Shown piece after piece: positions 13,812 to 27,300 of a DNA stretch of 64,000 bases; position 1 is the first letter of the stretch, and each line of letters starts with the position of its first letter. The stretch is from Lepisosteus oculatus (lineage: Eukaryota > Chordata > Actinopteri > Semionotiformes > Lepisosteidae). Position numbers and translations under genes: made by a program. The DNA lies in the NCBI RefSeq assembly GCF_040954835.1, contig NC_090712.1:8255284-8319283 (forward strand), given 5' to 3'. The notes beneath the pieces are model-generated. The model had not been told where the DNA came from. It worked only from the letters and a program-made list of their open reading frames with translations, and did not search any database.

Positions 13812-13827
13812 TGCCGCTAGAGGGAGC
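13812..13827 (+). promoter_or_regulatory. CTCF-like motif upstream of SNRPB2
   Basis: The sequence gccgctagagggagca fits the core CTCF pattern (CC..NAGAGGGAG). It lies roughly 100 bases upstream of the likely SNRPB2 start. Similar words occur at 23136 (opposite strand) and 32169. Motif match by eye only. Confidence 0.35.
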
Positions 13828-13859
13828 AAGAAGTATGTAGGAACTAAATATTCAAAGCG

Positions 13860-13943
13860 AAGTGTTCTTGTTGTTTTACACAGTGTTGCACACAGGAAGT
13901 GTGATGGTAGTTTGTTTCCGGTAGCGTTTTGAAGAAGAGCGGC
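13860..13943 (+). promoter_or_regulatory. SNRPB2: SNRPB2 promoter and untranslated exon 1
   Basis: ETS-type sites lie at about 13889 (acaggaagtg) and 13915 (tttccggtagcg), typical of TATA-less housekeeping promoters. The sequence agagcggc ending at 13943 is followed by the donor gtgagt. It would pair with the acceptor ttcttcttgtag at 14274, just upstream of the start codon. Transcription probably begins between about 13890 and 13925. Confidence 0.5.
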
Positions 13944-14295
13944 GTGAGTTTGCTGTGTTTTAATATTGTGTTGTTTCTATTAATTTTATTTTATGTTTTA
14001 ATGAAATGCAGTTTAAAAGTGGAACATCTCTCTTTATAATTAGAAATACTAATATGTTCTGTTGACTTTAGTCTTGTTTTGTAAATCACGTACTTGTTTC
14101 TTCTAGCTTCTGAGCAAAGATGATTTTTAATTGTTTTTAATTAACTCTTACATAAATACAAATTCATGTAAATACTCGATCTAACAAGAACAATGTTTCA
14201 CTTTCTTTAGCCACCGAGGTTTTTTAAAAATTAGATTAGAACAGTTTATATGTAAATCTCTTTTCTTCTTGTAGTTATAACGTTGCAGTGCCATC

Positions 14296-17200
14296 ATGGA
14301 TATTAGACCCAACCACACCATTTATATTAATAATGTAAATGACAAAATCAAAAAAGAAGGTAAGTATTTACGAATATCGTCATTTATGATTCAGGAAGTC
14401 TGTTGTTCGGATAAACGTTGCCTATTTGTAACCGTACCCAATAAATTTGAATGTATATAGGGTAAAACCGAAAGAGAAATCATGTACCAGTTGTGTCAAA
14501 ATAGTGTGACTGTATGGTAATATTGTTTAATAGGAGGCTGTAGGGCCGCGTACAGTCAGATTTTAACTAAATTAATTTAAATTGTATGGGCGTTTGGCCT
14601 CTTGTGGGAGCCACCGAGTTAAACAGGAAGCTACAAGGCTGTGTCCAAACAGTATTTTAACTTAATTCATTTGAACTATGTTGACCGCTGGGTTGGGGGT
14701 GGGAGTGTCACAGTTTGCATGTCATTTACTGCTATATTTAGATTGACAGTAATTTAGTATGATCTGATTAATATTTCAACATGTTCAGAAATAAAGCACA
14801 GTCCCAGTACTAGCAGGCATTGATTTTTAAACTCATTAGATCTGAATAGTGTTCCTGTGCAGTTTCTATCATTTCTTCCTGACTTAATACTTAGTGGTTT
14901 TGAATGCACTAATTTTTTTTTATTTCTCCGTAGAGCTAAAGAGGTCGCTATATGCACTGTTTTCTCAGTTTGGACAGATAATTGATATTGTGGCTTTGAA
15001 GACAATGAAGATGAGAGGACAAGCATTTGTTGTCTTCAAAGAACTGGGCTCTGCTACCAATGCTCTTCGACAACTGCAAGGATTTCCGTTTTATAATAAG
15101 CCAATGGTTAGTTACACATCTGAGTTTTAAGTGCACTTGAGCTGTTTTGACATTTACAAAAATACATACCTTGTATTTGACTTGTCTAGAAAACAAGTTG
15201 CCATGTATGATTATTTCATGTAACGATGCATATTTTTTAGGAAGGCTCTTCAATAAGGAATAAATCCAATTCTTACAAGGTTTTTCTACATTAAAAAGAA
15301 AAACAGGAACAGCTTTTGGGCCTTTTATATTAAAATTGCATTTTTTTATACTCGTGCAAAAGCCTTAGAGATCCTGGATCTAATTGGCTGTAACAATATA
15401 TGTCATGTTCGGCATCATTGACACCGCAAGACGTTTCTACTGTTCAGACCACCTTGATAGTCATTAATAAAGCTTAGCATGGGAAAGCTTACATGAGCAG
15501 TACATGAAATGTTGGAGTAACGTATTCCATCACATGCACAATAATAAAATCTATAAAATCTAAACTCTATTATTGTCAGGTTTTGCTCACAATTTACATA
15601 ATAAAACTAAATGGCTTCTTTTTGTAGAGCAAAATGCAGATCTCTCAGGCCTAACTCTTCTCTTAAAATGTTCAAAATTTCTGTATTTCATTACTACAGA
15701 ACTGTTTCTGCATTTAGAAGGAATAGCATTGAAAACAACACAACAGTATAATATATTTCAAGACTTTTACACAAGAGTATTTATACGCAATTTCTTTCCT
15801 GTTTTACCTACACAGCGCATTCAGTATGCCAAGACAGATTCTGATGTTATTTCTAAAATGCGAGGCACATTTGGCGACAAGGACAAGAAGAAGGAAAAGA
15901 AGAAGAAAGTTCAGGAGCAGGCAGCAAATGCAACCAAGAAACCAGCCCCGGTAAATAAGTTTTGCTTCATTAAACATAACCCCAATATATCAAAACCACA
16001 CCCATGCTTCTTTTAACTAATGTTCTTTTTATGAAATTTCAATACCACAAAGCATCAAATAGCGATACTAGCTATAGAGTGAAGAGGAAGGTGCATACAG
16101 CGCCACTCATCTCATGTAGACTGCTTGCATCACATTCCACTAACTAACAGAGCCTATGGAGTGGTAGGAGAGACGTGTGTGATGCACTTCATTACATCTT
16201 GCTTTCTATGCTGTTCAGTATTGTGTGAGCTCTTGTTTTTCGTGCAAGAAAATTGGCTGTTTTGACATTATAATGGACCCCAAAGGCATTAAGAAAATGA
16301 AAACTGTGATTATGTGTGTAATTACACAAAAATCAAATGAAGTGGTTACTATACGGTACTGTACATAGGTATAATTAATAATATCTAGGTAAGCAGTGTT
16401 TTTTATTACTAAAAGCACAAACCACAGTATGAATGTTAGGTATTTTTCTGGATGAATGTTTTTCATTGATTCTTTTTCTTTACTTTCTGCGAAACAGGCA
16501 TCTACGAATACACCTTCAAATGCCCCCCAGACTCAACAGGTATGTGCCAGATGACGGGGGATTTATTTATGAAATTATCTATAACTATAATGAAATAGTT
16601 ATTCTATATATTATTCTATATTCATATATGTGAGTATGAATGCAGATCTGATAAAGTCCATATTTTTAACTTGTTTGTATTCAACATTTCAAGAAAGAAA
16701 TACTAAAAATATAGAACATCAAAGAAACGTAAAAGGTTAACTTGCAGGAATAAAAAGATGTTGAAAGTGTGAAATTCATGTCCAATATTTGCAGTAGCAC
16801 AATAATACTTCTGTACTTATTGCTATAATGTTATTTTTCCTTTTTTCTAGACACCTGACAATCCACCTAACTACATTTTATTCCTCAATAATCTACCAGA
16901 GGAAACAAGTGAAATGATGCTATCTATGCTTTTCAATCAGTAAGTAGAGACTTTTTTTTTGTTTCTGTCTATCTTTACAACTGCCACAGCACAAATCTAG
17001 AACACGTGACTTATTTTTTTCAGAATCGCGTTTGCACAGCATTATAAGGCGTGTGACAGTATAAAAGGATTGAATTAAGCTATTTCTTACCTGTAAATCT
17101 TTAAATAATGCTGTTTTCCATTTGGCGAATCTTGATTATTTAGAGCTTTACAAATACAACATAATCTTGCTGTTATTTCTAGCCAGGGTTTCCCACAAGC

Positions 17201-17704
17201 TGGATTTTCAGGTCTGTATCAATTCAGGTTTTTACTTCCCCTGACACAGTAATGACTTCATCTATAAATTACACAGTGAACTCTTTGGCTTAACCCTAAG
17301 GACAAGGTAAAAAGGTTGTATGCTTGTTGATTAAAGACTCTGAAGTTACTAAATCTAATTGATTCAAGTTCGTGGTGCAGCTTTCTGACCTAACTCAATA
17401 ATACTGTATGTAGGCCTGGTCTCAGTTTGGTGCTAGAAGTCACTTATCCCAGCGCAGCCTGGAGAGTGGTTTGCATATCTGTTAAGTTCGGTAGAACATT
17501 GCTTTTTTTTTTTTTACAATCAAAGTGCTCCTTGTTTTGCCTAGGTTCCCTGGTTTCAAAGAGGTACGTCTTGTGCCTGGCCGACACGACATCGCCTTTG
17601 TTGAGTTTGAAAGTGAAGGGCAAGCAGGAGTGGCGAGGGACGCCCTGCAGGGATTCCGCATAACGTCCACCCACGCCATGAAGATAACTTATGCTAAAAA
17701 ATAA
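14296..17704 (+). CDS. SNRPB2: SNRPB2, U2 small nuclear ribonucleoprotein B''
   Basis: U2 snRNP protein B'' binds stem-loop IV of U2 snRNA together with U2A' and acts in branch-site recognition in the nucleus. Coding exons are 14296-14359, 14934-15106, 15816-15950, 16498-16539, 16851-16939 and 17545-17704, all with GT/AG borders: 663 bases, 220 aa (human 225). RRM1 covers about residues 7-86 (RNP2 IYINNV 9-14, RNP1 RGQAFVVF 49-56). A lysine-rich linker ([10 protein letters not shown]) follows. RRM2 covers about 145-220 (RNP2 ILFLNN, RNP1-like RHDIAFVEF 181-189), and the protein ends in MKITYAKK. The [10 protein letters not shown] segment marks it as B'' rather than U1A. The start ATG opens exon 2. 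OTOR follows about 1.5 kb downstream on the same strand. Confidence 0.97.
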
Positions 17705-17994
17705 CCGCGGATCTGTGGATGTTTGTGGACTGAGATGAGGACCTTTTGTAGCCAATGGAATCTGAAGTTTAAAGGAGGGTTTTCCAGATTTTTTTGTTAT
17801 GAATCCCAAAAATACACCAGACGTAGTGAGATATCTAGCTTTTTTTCTATGGTGTAAAAGGATAAGTTTGGACTTGTTGCAGAGGCAGTCTTTGAAGATG
17901 AGAGCTTGTTTGGGGAAAATTGTTTTTATTTTTGTGTCAACCATTCTTAAAGACTGCTTCTTTGGAGAATACAGCAGTTTAATTTAATCTGAAA

Positions 17995-18000
17995 AATAAA
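17995..18000 (+). promoter_or_regulatory. SNRPB2: SNRPB2 poly(A) signal
   Basis: AATAAA lies 291 bases after the stop codon. A second AATAAA follows near 18045. Cleavage is expected near 18015-18065. Confidence 0.7.
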
Positions 18001-18069
18001 GTTTTTTAAAAAATACATTGTATGTAGTATTTTTTTTCTGATTGAATAAAATAGCGGTTTGCTGTTTTT

Positions 18070-18990
18070 TTTAATGAAACGTTGAGAACAACAAAGGAAC
18101 ACATTGTGTTTATATAAACTTTGCTTCATAGTGCAAAAAATTAGAAAGGCTAGATTAGAGTTATCATCAACTGCTCTGATGGATTACTTAATGATAAATG
18201 GGATTATATATGGTGCTTGTTTTTTTTTCAACTTTAAACTTTAATGTGTTTAATCTTTAAAATGCTCTGGGTTATTTCCTGGAGTTCACAATAAGGTACT
18301 CCAGGATCAGGTTAATTGAATCCTCTGTCAGTCATTTGAATGGGATTTGTGAGATTTGTTCTATCACGATACGGTGGTGGTGTATCTAGATGTACTTTCC
18401 CTTAGGAAGAAGAAAATTCATAAGCTTTCATGAATTATTCAACATGAATTCAGTGTGGAGAATGTGTGCACTCATTGGGTACATTTATCCACATGTTGGA
18501 TCAAACAATATGACACTAGCTTTATTTTCTCAAGGTAATTAGATAATTAGTATTCCTAAAGTATTCAGCTACTTAATCATATATAGTTAGAATTTTTAAA
18601 ATGCAATGTGTCTTCAAAGGTATATTGTATTCTGTCTTCTGGGAGTCTCGAGATGAAATATTCCTTGCAGATTTAATACATTTGTTTTCTTATCTCTGGT
18701 CTACAGCAATATTGCCTTTGAGGCTGTTTAAACATTAATTAAACCTAAAGTCTTCCCCTTATGTTCCCATATGGTTATGGTTTTGTTTTTTTTTTGTCAC
18801 ACTTAAGTGCAATATATACACCAAATCTTACAATGTTAGTAAGCAATATATTGGACGTTTTTCCCCCTTTCCTAATTCTTACCTTTTAACTTGAAAAGTC
18901 AGTCAATAAAGGGAATGCCTTTAGCACTGACTCACTAGTTTGTTAATGATGCATATTTTGAGTTATTAGATGGGTCAAAGGCCAAAGAAA
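18070..18990. other. SNRPB2-OTOR intergenic spacer
   Basis: A short AT-rich spacer of about 1 kb between two genes on the same strand. It must contain the OTOR promoter at its right end. I see no other feature in it. Confidence 0.6.
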
Positions 18991-19002
18991 AGAAATCTGG
19001 TT

Positions 19003-19009
19003 TATAAAA
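19003..19009 (+). promoter_or_regulatory. OTOR: Candidate OTOR TATA box
   Basis: TATAAAA lies 178 bases before the OTOR start codon. This would place transcription start near 19035 and leave a 5'UTR of about 150 bases. That UTR contains upstream ATGs near 19080 and 19097. A TATA promoter suits a tissue-restricted gene. Confidence 0.45.
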
Positions 19010-19186
19010 AAAACATCCGCTTGAGCCACTTTGCCAACAGCTTTTTGGAACAACCCTTGGAATTTGGAGCTGATCTGCAATGATTGGTCATCCAGATGTC
19101 CTGCCCAAGTTCTTGAATAAGCCTTTCAGCCAGAGGAACATTTCACAAGAGAAACGAGATCCTACAGTATACACACGGCTGTCAGG

Positions 19187-21205
19187 ATGCTAAAGCTTCT
19201 CGACCTTGTGTTTGTTCTCACTCTGCTTGGCTCAATAAACCAAGCTGTTAGTGGAGTTATGATGGAAAAACTTGCAAATATGAAGCTCTGTGCAGATGAA
19301 GAATGTTCACGTGAGTGTACAGAATTCAATATTATTTTTTTAAGGATGCCCAGGAACTTAATATGCAATGTTAATGTGGTTTATTTGAATTCTATAGTGA
19401 CCAGTTATTGTCTGTAAGGCATTTAATCTGAATTTTATTAAAACATTTTTTTACAGTGTGCTACAGTCCATACCAGTTTTATTGCTGTGTATTCATTGGA
19501 GAATATGATGCTTTTGTAAACATCTTTGTAGATTGTGTTTGGACCCAAGGGTTTAGTAGACCTCTGTTAACCTCTATTCTTCTTTTAGACACGATATCCC
19601 TTGCCACAGCAAATGATGATTACAACGCACCTGACTGCAGATTTATTAACATAAAGAAAGGCCAGCTGATCTATGTTTATTCCAAACTACTGCCTGAAGA
19701 AGGCTCAGGAGAGTTCTGGTCTGGAAGTGTATGTGTATTATTTAAATATTTTATTTAATTCTTCATTTCTATGTTCTATAACTAGAATGTTTCATAGCTC
19801 AAGTTGTAGCAAGTGCTTAACATAAAGGTACAGCATGCATGTTATGACACAATGAAACGGGTTTTGTTAAATATACACCACAGCATTAATGTGATTGGAT
19901 TTGAATACCTTAGTAAAATTTGATTTAGAACATGTGAAGTGTTTTGCTGCTACAACAGGTTAGTATCTTTCCTCTAGCCATCTTTGAATTCCTTTGGAAT
20001 GCTCTCTCTTTGTTTGAAAACTGCTCAGAATCTGCTGAACATGAAACAATGAAAGACTTAAAACAGAGCTCTTCTGTTTTTCCAAAGACATAACATGTCC
20101 TGCAGCATTCTTAAATGCATTTTGGGAATAACAGACTTAAAGAAACAATGTGTAATATTAGTGCAATACGACCGAAACATTTTTAATTGCAGATAGCCAT
20201 CTATCCTAAACAAAGTTGTCCCACAAATCCCAGATTTGGTATTTAATTCCTGTTCCGCAAAATATCAGTGACAATTGTAAATACATGTTAAGGTAAAATC
20301 ACACAAGTTTTCCAGAAGTTGCTTAGAACAATATGATATTGAGAGAAGTAACAGGCTCAGTAGAAGTATACATGACTTTGTAGCTCGTGCTGGTATATGC
20401 TCTGTTAGGGAAACGGGAAGATATTCATGTTTCAAGGGGGGAGCGAGGGGGTAGAGCAGCTTCTTTTTACAATCTCAAAAAAAGACACAGTTTAGAAACC
20501 TAGAGCCCCTTCCCCCACCAAAAATGCATGGCCCTCCACTCACCTTCTCCCAGCACCCTGTTTATTACTCTGTCAATAGTTGGGTGTAGGATCATGTTCA
20601 AAGTGTAGTTTCACAATTTTAATGGGGTGGGCATTGCAGATGCAGGCAAAAACCTTTTTCACTCATGTCTGTTTTGTGTTATTTTCCTTCGTGTGCATGT
20701 CTGTCCTGTCAGGTCTACAGTGACCGGTATGTGGAACAGATGGGAATCATTGGATACTTCCCCAGCACCTTGGTCACTGAAACCCATGTGTTCAAGGAGG
20801 GCAGTATTGAGATTCCCACAACCGTAAGTACTGCAATAAATTTCCTAACAGCTCAAAGCTAATGTGGAAAAAGCAGAGCCCATTAAACTTGGTCAAATAT
20901 ATTTTGCTTTAATGTTTTTCAACCCTTTGTTTGATATTCTTGCAGATACTTACAAATACTTTCCCAGAACATCAAAACAAAAACTTGACCCTTATCTATC
21001 ATTCTTAGAAAATTCTATACTATATGTTGATTTAGGACATTTATTCCTCTAGCAGAATACATTGAAAACAGGCAATTGTGTCTTTTTGAATATATTTTTG
21101 AATAATATTTTTGGTAATATTATATGAATAATATTTTTGTCACTTTTTAATGTTTATTTCTCTTGTTTTTTAACTTTACAGGACATTGATTTCTACTGTG
21201 TTTAA
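19187..21205 (+). CDS. OTOR: OTOR, otoraplin (MIA/OTOR family secreted SH3-like protein)
   Basis: Otoraplin is a small secreted protein of the MIA family, known from cochlea and cartilage. Exons are 19187-19310, 19589-19728, 20713-20823 and 21182-21205 (GT/AG, phases 1, 0, 0): 399 bases, 132 aa (human 128). Residues 1-23 form a signal peptide (hydrophobic LLDLVFVLTLLG core). The SH3-like fold follows, with conserved blocks DDYNAPDCRFI, YVYSKL, GEFWSGS and IIGYFP. Cysteines at 35, 40, 58 and 131 have the spacing of the two MIA-family disulphides, and CADEEC (35-40) matches human CADDEC. The last exon encodes only DIDFYCV and stop. The family choice (OTOR rather than MIA) rests on sequence and on the SNRPB2 neighbour. 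Confidence 0.95.
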
Positions 21206-21650
21206 GACAGGAAGAAGATTGTGAAACATTTGAAGTGTACAAGACATATCAAGGCATAAGAGAAGAAAAACTTTCAAAGAAAATTCTACTTTGCTTTCTT
21301 CTTAAAAGAAAAACAAGGAATACAAAGATAGGAGAAAGTTGTTTTGGTAGGAACTTTGTGAGACAGTCTTCTGCTAAATACTCTTTCACTTAAGTAAATA
21401 CTTTCACCCTTGAAGTATGAAACCTATTTTCTTTAAATAGTTTTTTCTTTTCTTTTGTATTTTTAATCAAAAAAATATATATAACAGTGTGATGTTTCTC
21501 ATACTTGCTGATACTATTTTAGAAAAATATTTTTTTTCTTCAAAACAATATTGTAAAACTGCTTTACATACACAGCAATAGATATTTGAACTTTTGAAAA
21601 GATACACATTTATAGGTTGTACATGATTTATTATCCAGTGTTATGAAACA

Positions 21651-21656
21651 AATAAA
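21651..21656 (+). promoter_or_regulatory. OTOR: OTOR poly(A) signal
   Basis: AATAAA lies about 445 bases after the stop codon, within AT-rich 3'UTR. Confidence 0.6.
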
Positions 21657-22599
21657 AACCATATGTCTAGACAAAAATAACATTTTTTGTTTGAAACTGA
21701 TTTGATCAAATCCATTATTTATATTTGGAATTTTCTACTGATCTGAGCTCAACAATATCATCCAAAAACGAACAGAGCTACGGTACTGTATTTAAAATGT
21801 GTCTCGTATGTTTGACTTGTGTGCTGAGTAAACAGAAGCCTGAACCCTGTGGCTAACATTTTCCTACTTTGAAAGAGATGATCAGCTCTTGAGTGTTTCT
21901 TAAACTGGAGGACAGAGGAACCAATTTAGAATGTACTGTGTTTAATTTATTAACATGAAGTTAATACAGTAAGTCCCAATTTAATACTTACCACCTCTAA
22001 CATAAATGAATTTAAGTACAATAGATCTGTTTAATAGTTGTTCAGATTGTCCAGATCACATACTGTATCAATAAATTATATACATTTCATATAAATTAAT
22101 AAACAATAATTCACAATTGTAGTGCATGTCAGCAAACAAAATACAAGAAGGCCTTCATAATTTCTTCTTATAGAGGTATTATGCATTTCATTTGCTTAAG
22201 AAGTGACATCTTAATTTTTACTAGTCGAAGTTTTAGTTTTGTAACTTATTTTATCCTGTGAATATTGTGCATATGATAACAGTACCATTGAAAGAACTGT
22301 GATTGACGGAATGGTAATAAAGAAAAGATGTAGGGAGCTTGAAAGGAACAAATTAATTCAGGCCAAAGATAGAAGTCATGCCTTTTTAAATGTGTCAAAT
22401 TGATTGCATTTGTTAGTCCAAAAGTCAACCCTGTGTACTTCCTGAGAATTAACAGTGAAACATGAGCCAGAGAACACAAGTGGAAACTAAGGACTTTCCA
22501 AACTGAGAAAAGGAGGCATTTTTTACATAAAATAATTGTGGGGGTCAATGGACAAGCTACCTAGCCTTATTGTTGTTGAAGCCGATATATTGGTTACTT

Positions 22600-22690
22600 A
22601 TAAGAAAGCACAAGATGAAATGCTTGTAATTATTAGCTCTAGGAACCAAATAGGTTAGATGTGTTGAATGGCCTTCTTTATTTATTGATT
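22600..22690 (+). repeat. LINE-like 3' fragment
   Basis: Short diverged match to the end of the same LINE-derived repeat as at 43250-43430, ending in 'tgttgaatggccttctttat'. It is followed by a short GATT tandem near 22683-22701. Confidence 0.35.
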
Positions 22691-23135
22691 GATTGATTGA
22701 TTTTATAGAGGTATTATGCTTATAATTTGCTTAAAACCTTACATCTTAATTTTCTAAACACAAACTGTAGTACTAGACTGATCTTTCTCTGACCACACAG
22801 TGAAATCAACTTGGTAAATTACATCCTGTAAAAACATTCAGACAACACTGGGCCATCTATTCTTATGTAACATTGCTAACAGTACCACTGTTGTCTGAAA
22901 AATGTCTGAAGAAGCATTAGGCAAGCAAATAACAGGTAGAATGAACGCTGCCAGAACAGCTGTCTCCTACATTAGTATACAATACAGTATTAACGGTGGC
23001 TGCAGGTAAGTTTCAGCAAACTTAATGAAATCCAAAGGTCAAGAGTATCGTGAGCTCAATGAGAGCCTTTTATAGTATAATGAAGCCCTTATCTTATTTG
23101 AATTTAAGAATGCTGCTTTAGAAATGCATATTGTT

Positions 23136-23150
23136 GTCTCCCTCTTGTGG
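23136..23150 (-). promoter_or_regulatory. CTCF-like motif
   Basis: On the minus strand this reads ccacaagagggagac, a good match by eye to the CTCF core. It points opposite to the similar words at 13812 and 32169. Confidence 0.35.
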
Positions 23151-24307
23151 TTTACTGGCAACATGACAAAATACACTGCTGTACATTCTCATACAGTACT
23201 TAAAAAAATAAAATATTTTATTTTTTAATATATATACTACTCATGCTTCTTCACTGGATAGTTTTTAGTAATAACCATAAAACCCATTTTCAGCACAAAC
23301 AGAATGCACAAGAACACAGTGCTGTTTTATAACAGGATGTTTCTTTCTTTTCTTTAAACAGGTTTCTTTTATTTACATTTTTACATTTTATGTGTCCCTT
23401 CATAAACATGATCTCTTGTTGTTGATTGTGAGATGTAGCAAGCATAGTGTTTTATAAATCTGAAATTAAAAATTGATCAAAAAGACACAGATCCAAAGAA
23501 CTGGTTTTGAATGGATTAATATGTGAATGAATGACAGTACCTTTTCAATTCATATAGAAATGTTTGAGGTAAACACTTGTTAAAAGTAATGTAATGAAAG
23601 GTTACCCATTTTTTTCTGATCAAAAATATTTTTTTGGTGCTAATGTGTTCAGAACATGGTCTCATATTATTGAATAAATACCTTGTGTTGCAGTATGCAA
23701 TTGCCTTTGTACTGCTTCCTCTAGGTTTCACTGTTGTCTCCGGGCATGTATAATAACTGCATTTGAATCAATCAACTCATTTAAAACAACAATATGCAAG
23801 TTGCAATTTTACATCCACTGAATTTTATAATTCCACCAAGTGCAAACTTTTTTCAATCCAATCAGAGCCCAGCTGTCTGCCTCTCAAACACTACGTGGAA
23901 GGTATGCAATTCTGAGACTACCTGTAGGATTGTGTCAGGTAAGGTCTCATGCAAAGGGGATTATAGCAGCAGAGGTACAGTATTAGCAGTGGCAGTGCTG
24001 GTAGAGGATTATGCAAAAATGTTGAGCTAATAATTTCTCCCTTCTGTGTTTCTTCTACCCTTTTTGTGTGAACTGTGCAGGATTAGAGCTCAAAACACTT
24101 TTATAAGAGCAGTAAGTATTCTGCTGCCATTAAATGTTAACCGAGACATTTTGTCTCCATTCTGTTTTAGCTCTCTGTAGCCATTTGATTGCCATTTGTT
24201 TGCTTAGAGACAGGTCCCCTTGGAAGTTCAGTAACCAAGAGTCTGTGCTGTACAGCCCTAAAAAACAAAGGAGTACTGCAAGCTGCTTAATTCAGTAAAG
24301 AAATGCC

Positions 24308-27300
24308 ATGGAGAAGGAGTATAAGGGCAAGGCTCAGACATCCAAAAACATGGCTGGGGTTTATATAGGAATGGTATGTACTTGTGATATTATAAAGTGT
24401 GTAAAAATAGTTTAATAATGTTTGTTGATATTTTTTTAACCACATCATTTATATTCTGAAGTAAACTGATTTCAAACAAAAGCGAAAACATTTATGAGAG
24501 AGATCAAAATAATTGTTATTGATTGTTTTGTTGGTAAGACTAGGGAATGATATAACCAGGGAGGAACACATTTATAGCTGCATTGGTATTTTCATTACTG
24601 CAGTAACCTACCGCATTTTAATATTGTACTTTGTTTAAGATTCACATTGGGAACAATCTTGATCTTTTAGCAAATTTAAATTAATCCCAACAAAAAGCTG
24701 GGGTAATTTAGAAAGCTACAAGTGTTTTATCTCCCAGACAGTTCAAGAATAAAATTAGAATTGTAATTGGAACATTAGATTGAAGGAAGAAATGACCAAG
24801 GGAAAACATTGTTTTAATGTTCAGAGATACAAGACTGTTATAAAACAATAGATACATTATGTTGTTTTACCTCAAACCTATTAGGTTACATTATGCTTTG
24901 TGAGTGCAAGACACAGTTGAATGGCTGATAAATTGGAAGCAATTATCTTAGAGCACAAGGTCTCCCTCAATCCTTGTATCAGTTTTAATAACTTCTTGAG
25001 ATGTATATCTATGATCACAGTCTATGAAACAGTAAATTTAATTTCACTGTCACTACCACTAATTAAATGTGAACTTAAAATATGATTTGTATTTTGATTA
25101 TTATAATGAAAACGTCTGTACTAAACAGAGGCTGTAGATATCAGATGTAAGAATTGGATAAGTAAAAAATATTGGTGATGGCTTCAGATGAAAATTCGAC
25201 ATTACTTTAAGTTGCAAATTTAAATTGAGCATGGATAAGGTTTGTATAATGAGAACTTCAGTTGTTCTGAAACTGGGCTAATCTGTCTAGCAACACTAGT
25301 TTTGATTTAGCCAGGTACAGCATGAAATGTTATTTTTCAAGCTTTTAGCAGAATTAGAACTTTCCAAGATCCCAGGCATTTGTGAGTGCTGTATATTGCT
25401 TAATTAAATCAATCCGAAGAGGAAGTACATGTGGCCAAGGGTGAAAATGCAAAGAGAACATGTTCTAACTTGCCTCATGAAGAAAAGATTAACAGTGAAT
25501 CTAACAAAAATCTGGTATTCAGATTATCCATTGACTTTCCCTTAAAAAGCTTTCATTTAGTTTGAAACTGTGAAGATGGGCACTTGTTTTATGCAATTTA
25601 AATGAGAGGCATTAAAAGGTAAACCACTTAAAAATGCAATGGCTATTATTTATAACAAGAAAATCAAGACCATCGGTGAAGTACTGTTTCTGCTCAGATT
25701 CCAATTCAGGCACTCTCAGTTCATTTTCCTGAAGTACTGGGGTTTATTGAAAATTATGGTTAAAATACTTCAAATATTGTGTTTCCTCAAAAAGTTTATA
25801 ACAATGAATATTTCACATATCTATGTATGAAGAGTATGTACAGATTTGTCTTCTGTTGTCAACCTTTGTAATTGATTATATATTTTTGTTTTTGTCATAT
25901 CTATTTTAATTAACAATACTTATTCCTTATTAAATAATATCAGTTAGCAGAATTGCTTTTGTGTAATTTCAGAATATGGCAGTTTAGAATTTAATATGCA
26001 GATAGGACATCACTGTTAATTCTGCATAGGTTCTGTATGGCAGAGTGGCATGATGCCTAGCAGTTAGTATTGTTGTCTGACAGTTTTTGGGTCCAGGATT
26101 TTGATTCCAAATTGGAGAATCATCAGGGTGGAGTCTGCAGTCCCCTTGGGTCTACAGGTGCTTCAATTTCTTCTTACATTCCTGCCTCACACCTTACGTC
26201 TTGGAAATAGACACTGAGCTTTCCTTTGCTCTTTCTGACAATGGATGGATGTAGAACAGGGCATTGACGTGCACCTTCTTCTTTGTATTATCTGAGGAGA
26301 GATCACCAGCTGCTCTTTAGAGTTGATTCTGAATGTATGTGATGCGCAAGCAAAGCAGGTATGGTGATTTTTGAGGACACAGGAATGTGTTCTTCACCAG
26401 TCCTGTGTGGTACAGCAGGTAGCAGCTCTGTGTGAATTGGTCAGTGCTTGAGAATAGGAACAGTTCAACAAGAACAGAACCCAGAAACATTCTTTAACAA
26501 AAACAGATCCACAGCTCATAATGATTAAATACTATATTAATTGTATTATAGATCTTTTGTGCACATATTGTTTGTCTAAAGAACTCTTTAGTTCTGCGTA
26601 GCAGACAGGATTAAGTTTTTAATGTGATGAGAAAAATAAAAAGATACAAATAGATGCTCTTACGCTCAAACCCATACTTTGTTTCTAGGAAGGAATTCCT
26701 CCTCGAGTGAAACATCCTGCTACATCTCCTCACAGGATCTACAGAAGAAGCAGATGGAGTGTAAAAACACAAACAGAATGCCAATGTTATGTGCGTACCT
26801 CCATTGTCATATAGACAGTATACTGTACATTGCTTTTGTTTATATTTTTGTTTGTTTGGTTTATATATTTTATTGTTCTTTATAAATTTGTTTAGTTGAG
26901 TTGTGTAGGTTCAGAATTTTAAATGGAGACTTTTAGTATGAGGATCCTTTGTCATCTTTAAAGCACAAAGTATTAATCAGAGACCATTTTCATTCAAACT
27001 TTGTCTGGTTTGATAATAGACTATCAGGTCTGACATTACATCAAGTTGATTTAATTTTGTATTCATTGTACTAAAGGTTGTAGAAGAAATCATAGGTATA
27101 GTTTATCTTATAGTATTTAACTTTTATTGTTTACAATATTAAAGAATAATTAGAGAAACACATGATCAAACAGGACATTTGAAGACACACTTTTCTTAGG
27201 ATATTAATATTCATTTTTTCCCCTATGTGGATCCTGTTCCTGTACAGTATATTGTTTTCAATAAGGTTTTGGAGTTGTCAGACAGTGGTTTTTATGGTTA

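Larger units (their letters stand above)
21680..24300. other. Intergenic region after OTOR
   Basis: AT-rich sequence with a short LINE-like fragment (22600-22690) and a CTCF-like word (23136). A possible small untranslated exon for the next gene lies at about 24081-24110: acceptor ending tgtgcag, donor gtaagt. No coding gene is supported here. Confidence 0.5.

Noticed and set aside
16091-16190. Imperfect inverted repeat (gcatcac / gtgatgc) in SNRPB2 intron 3, considered as a snoRNA
   Set aside because: I could not find a proper H box or a stable two-hairpin layout with an ACA box, so it is not supported as an RNA gene.
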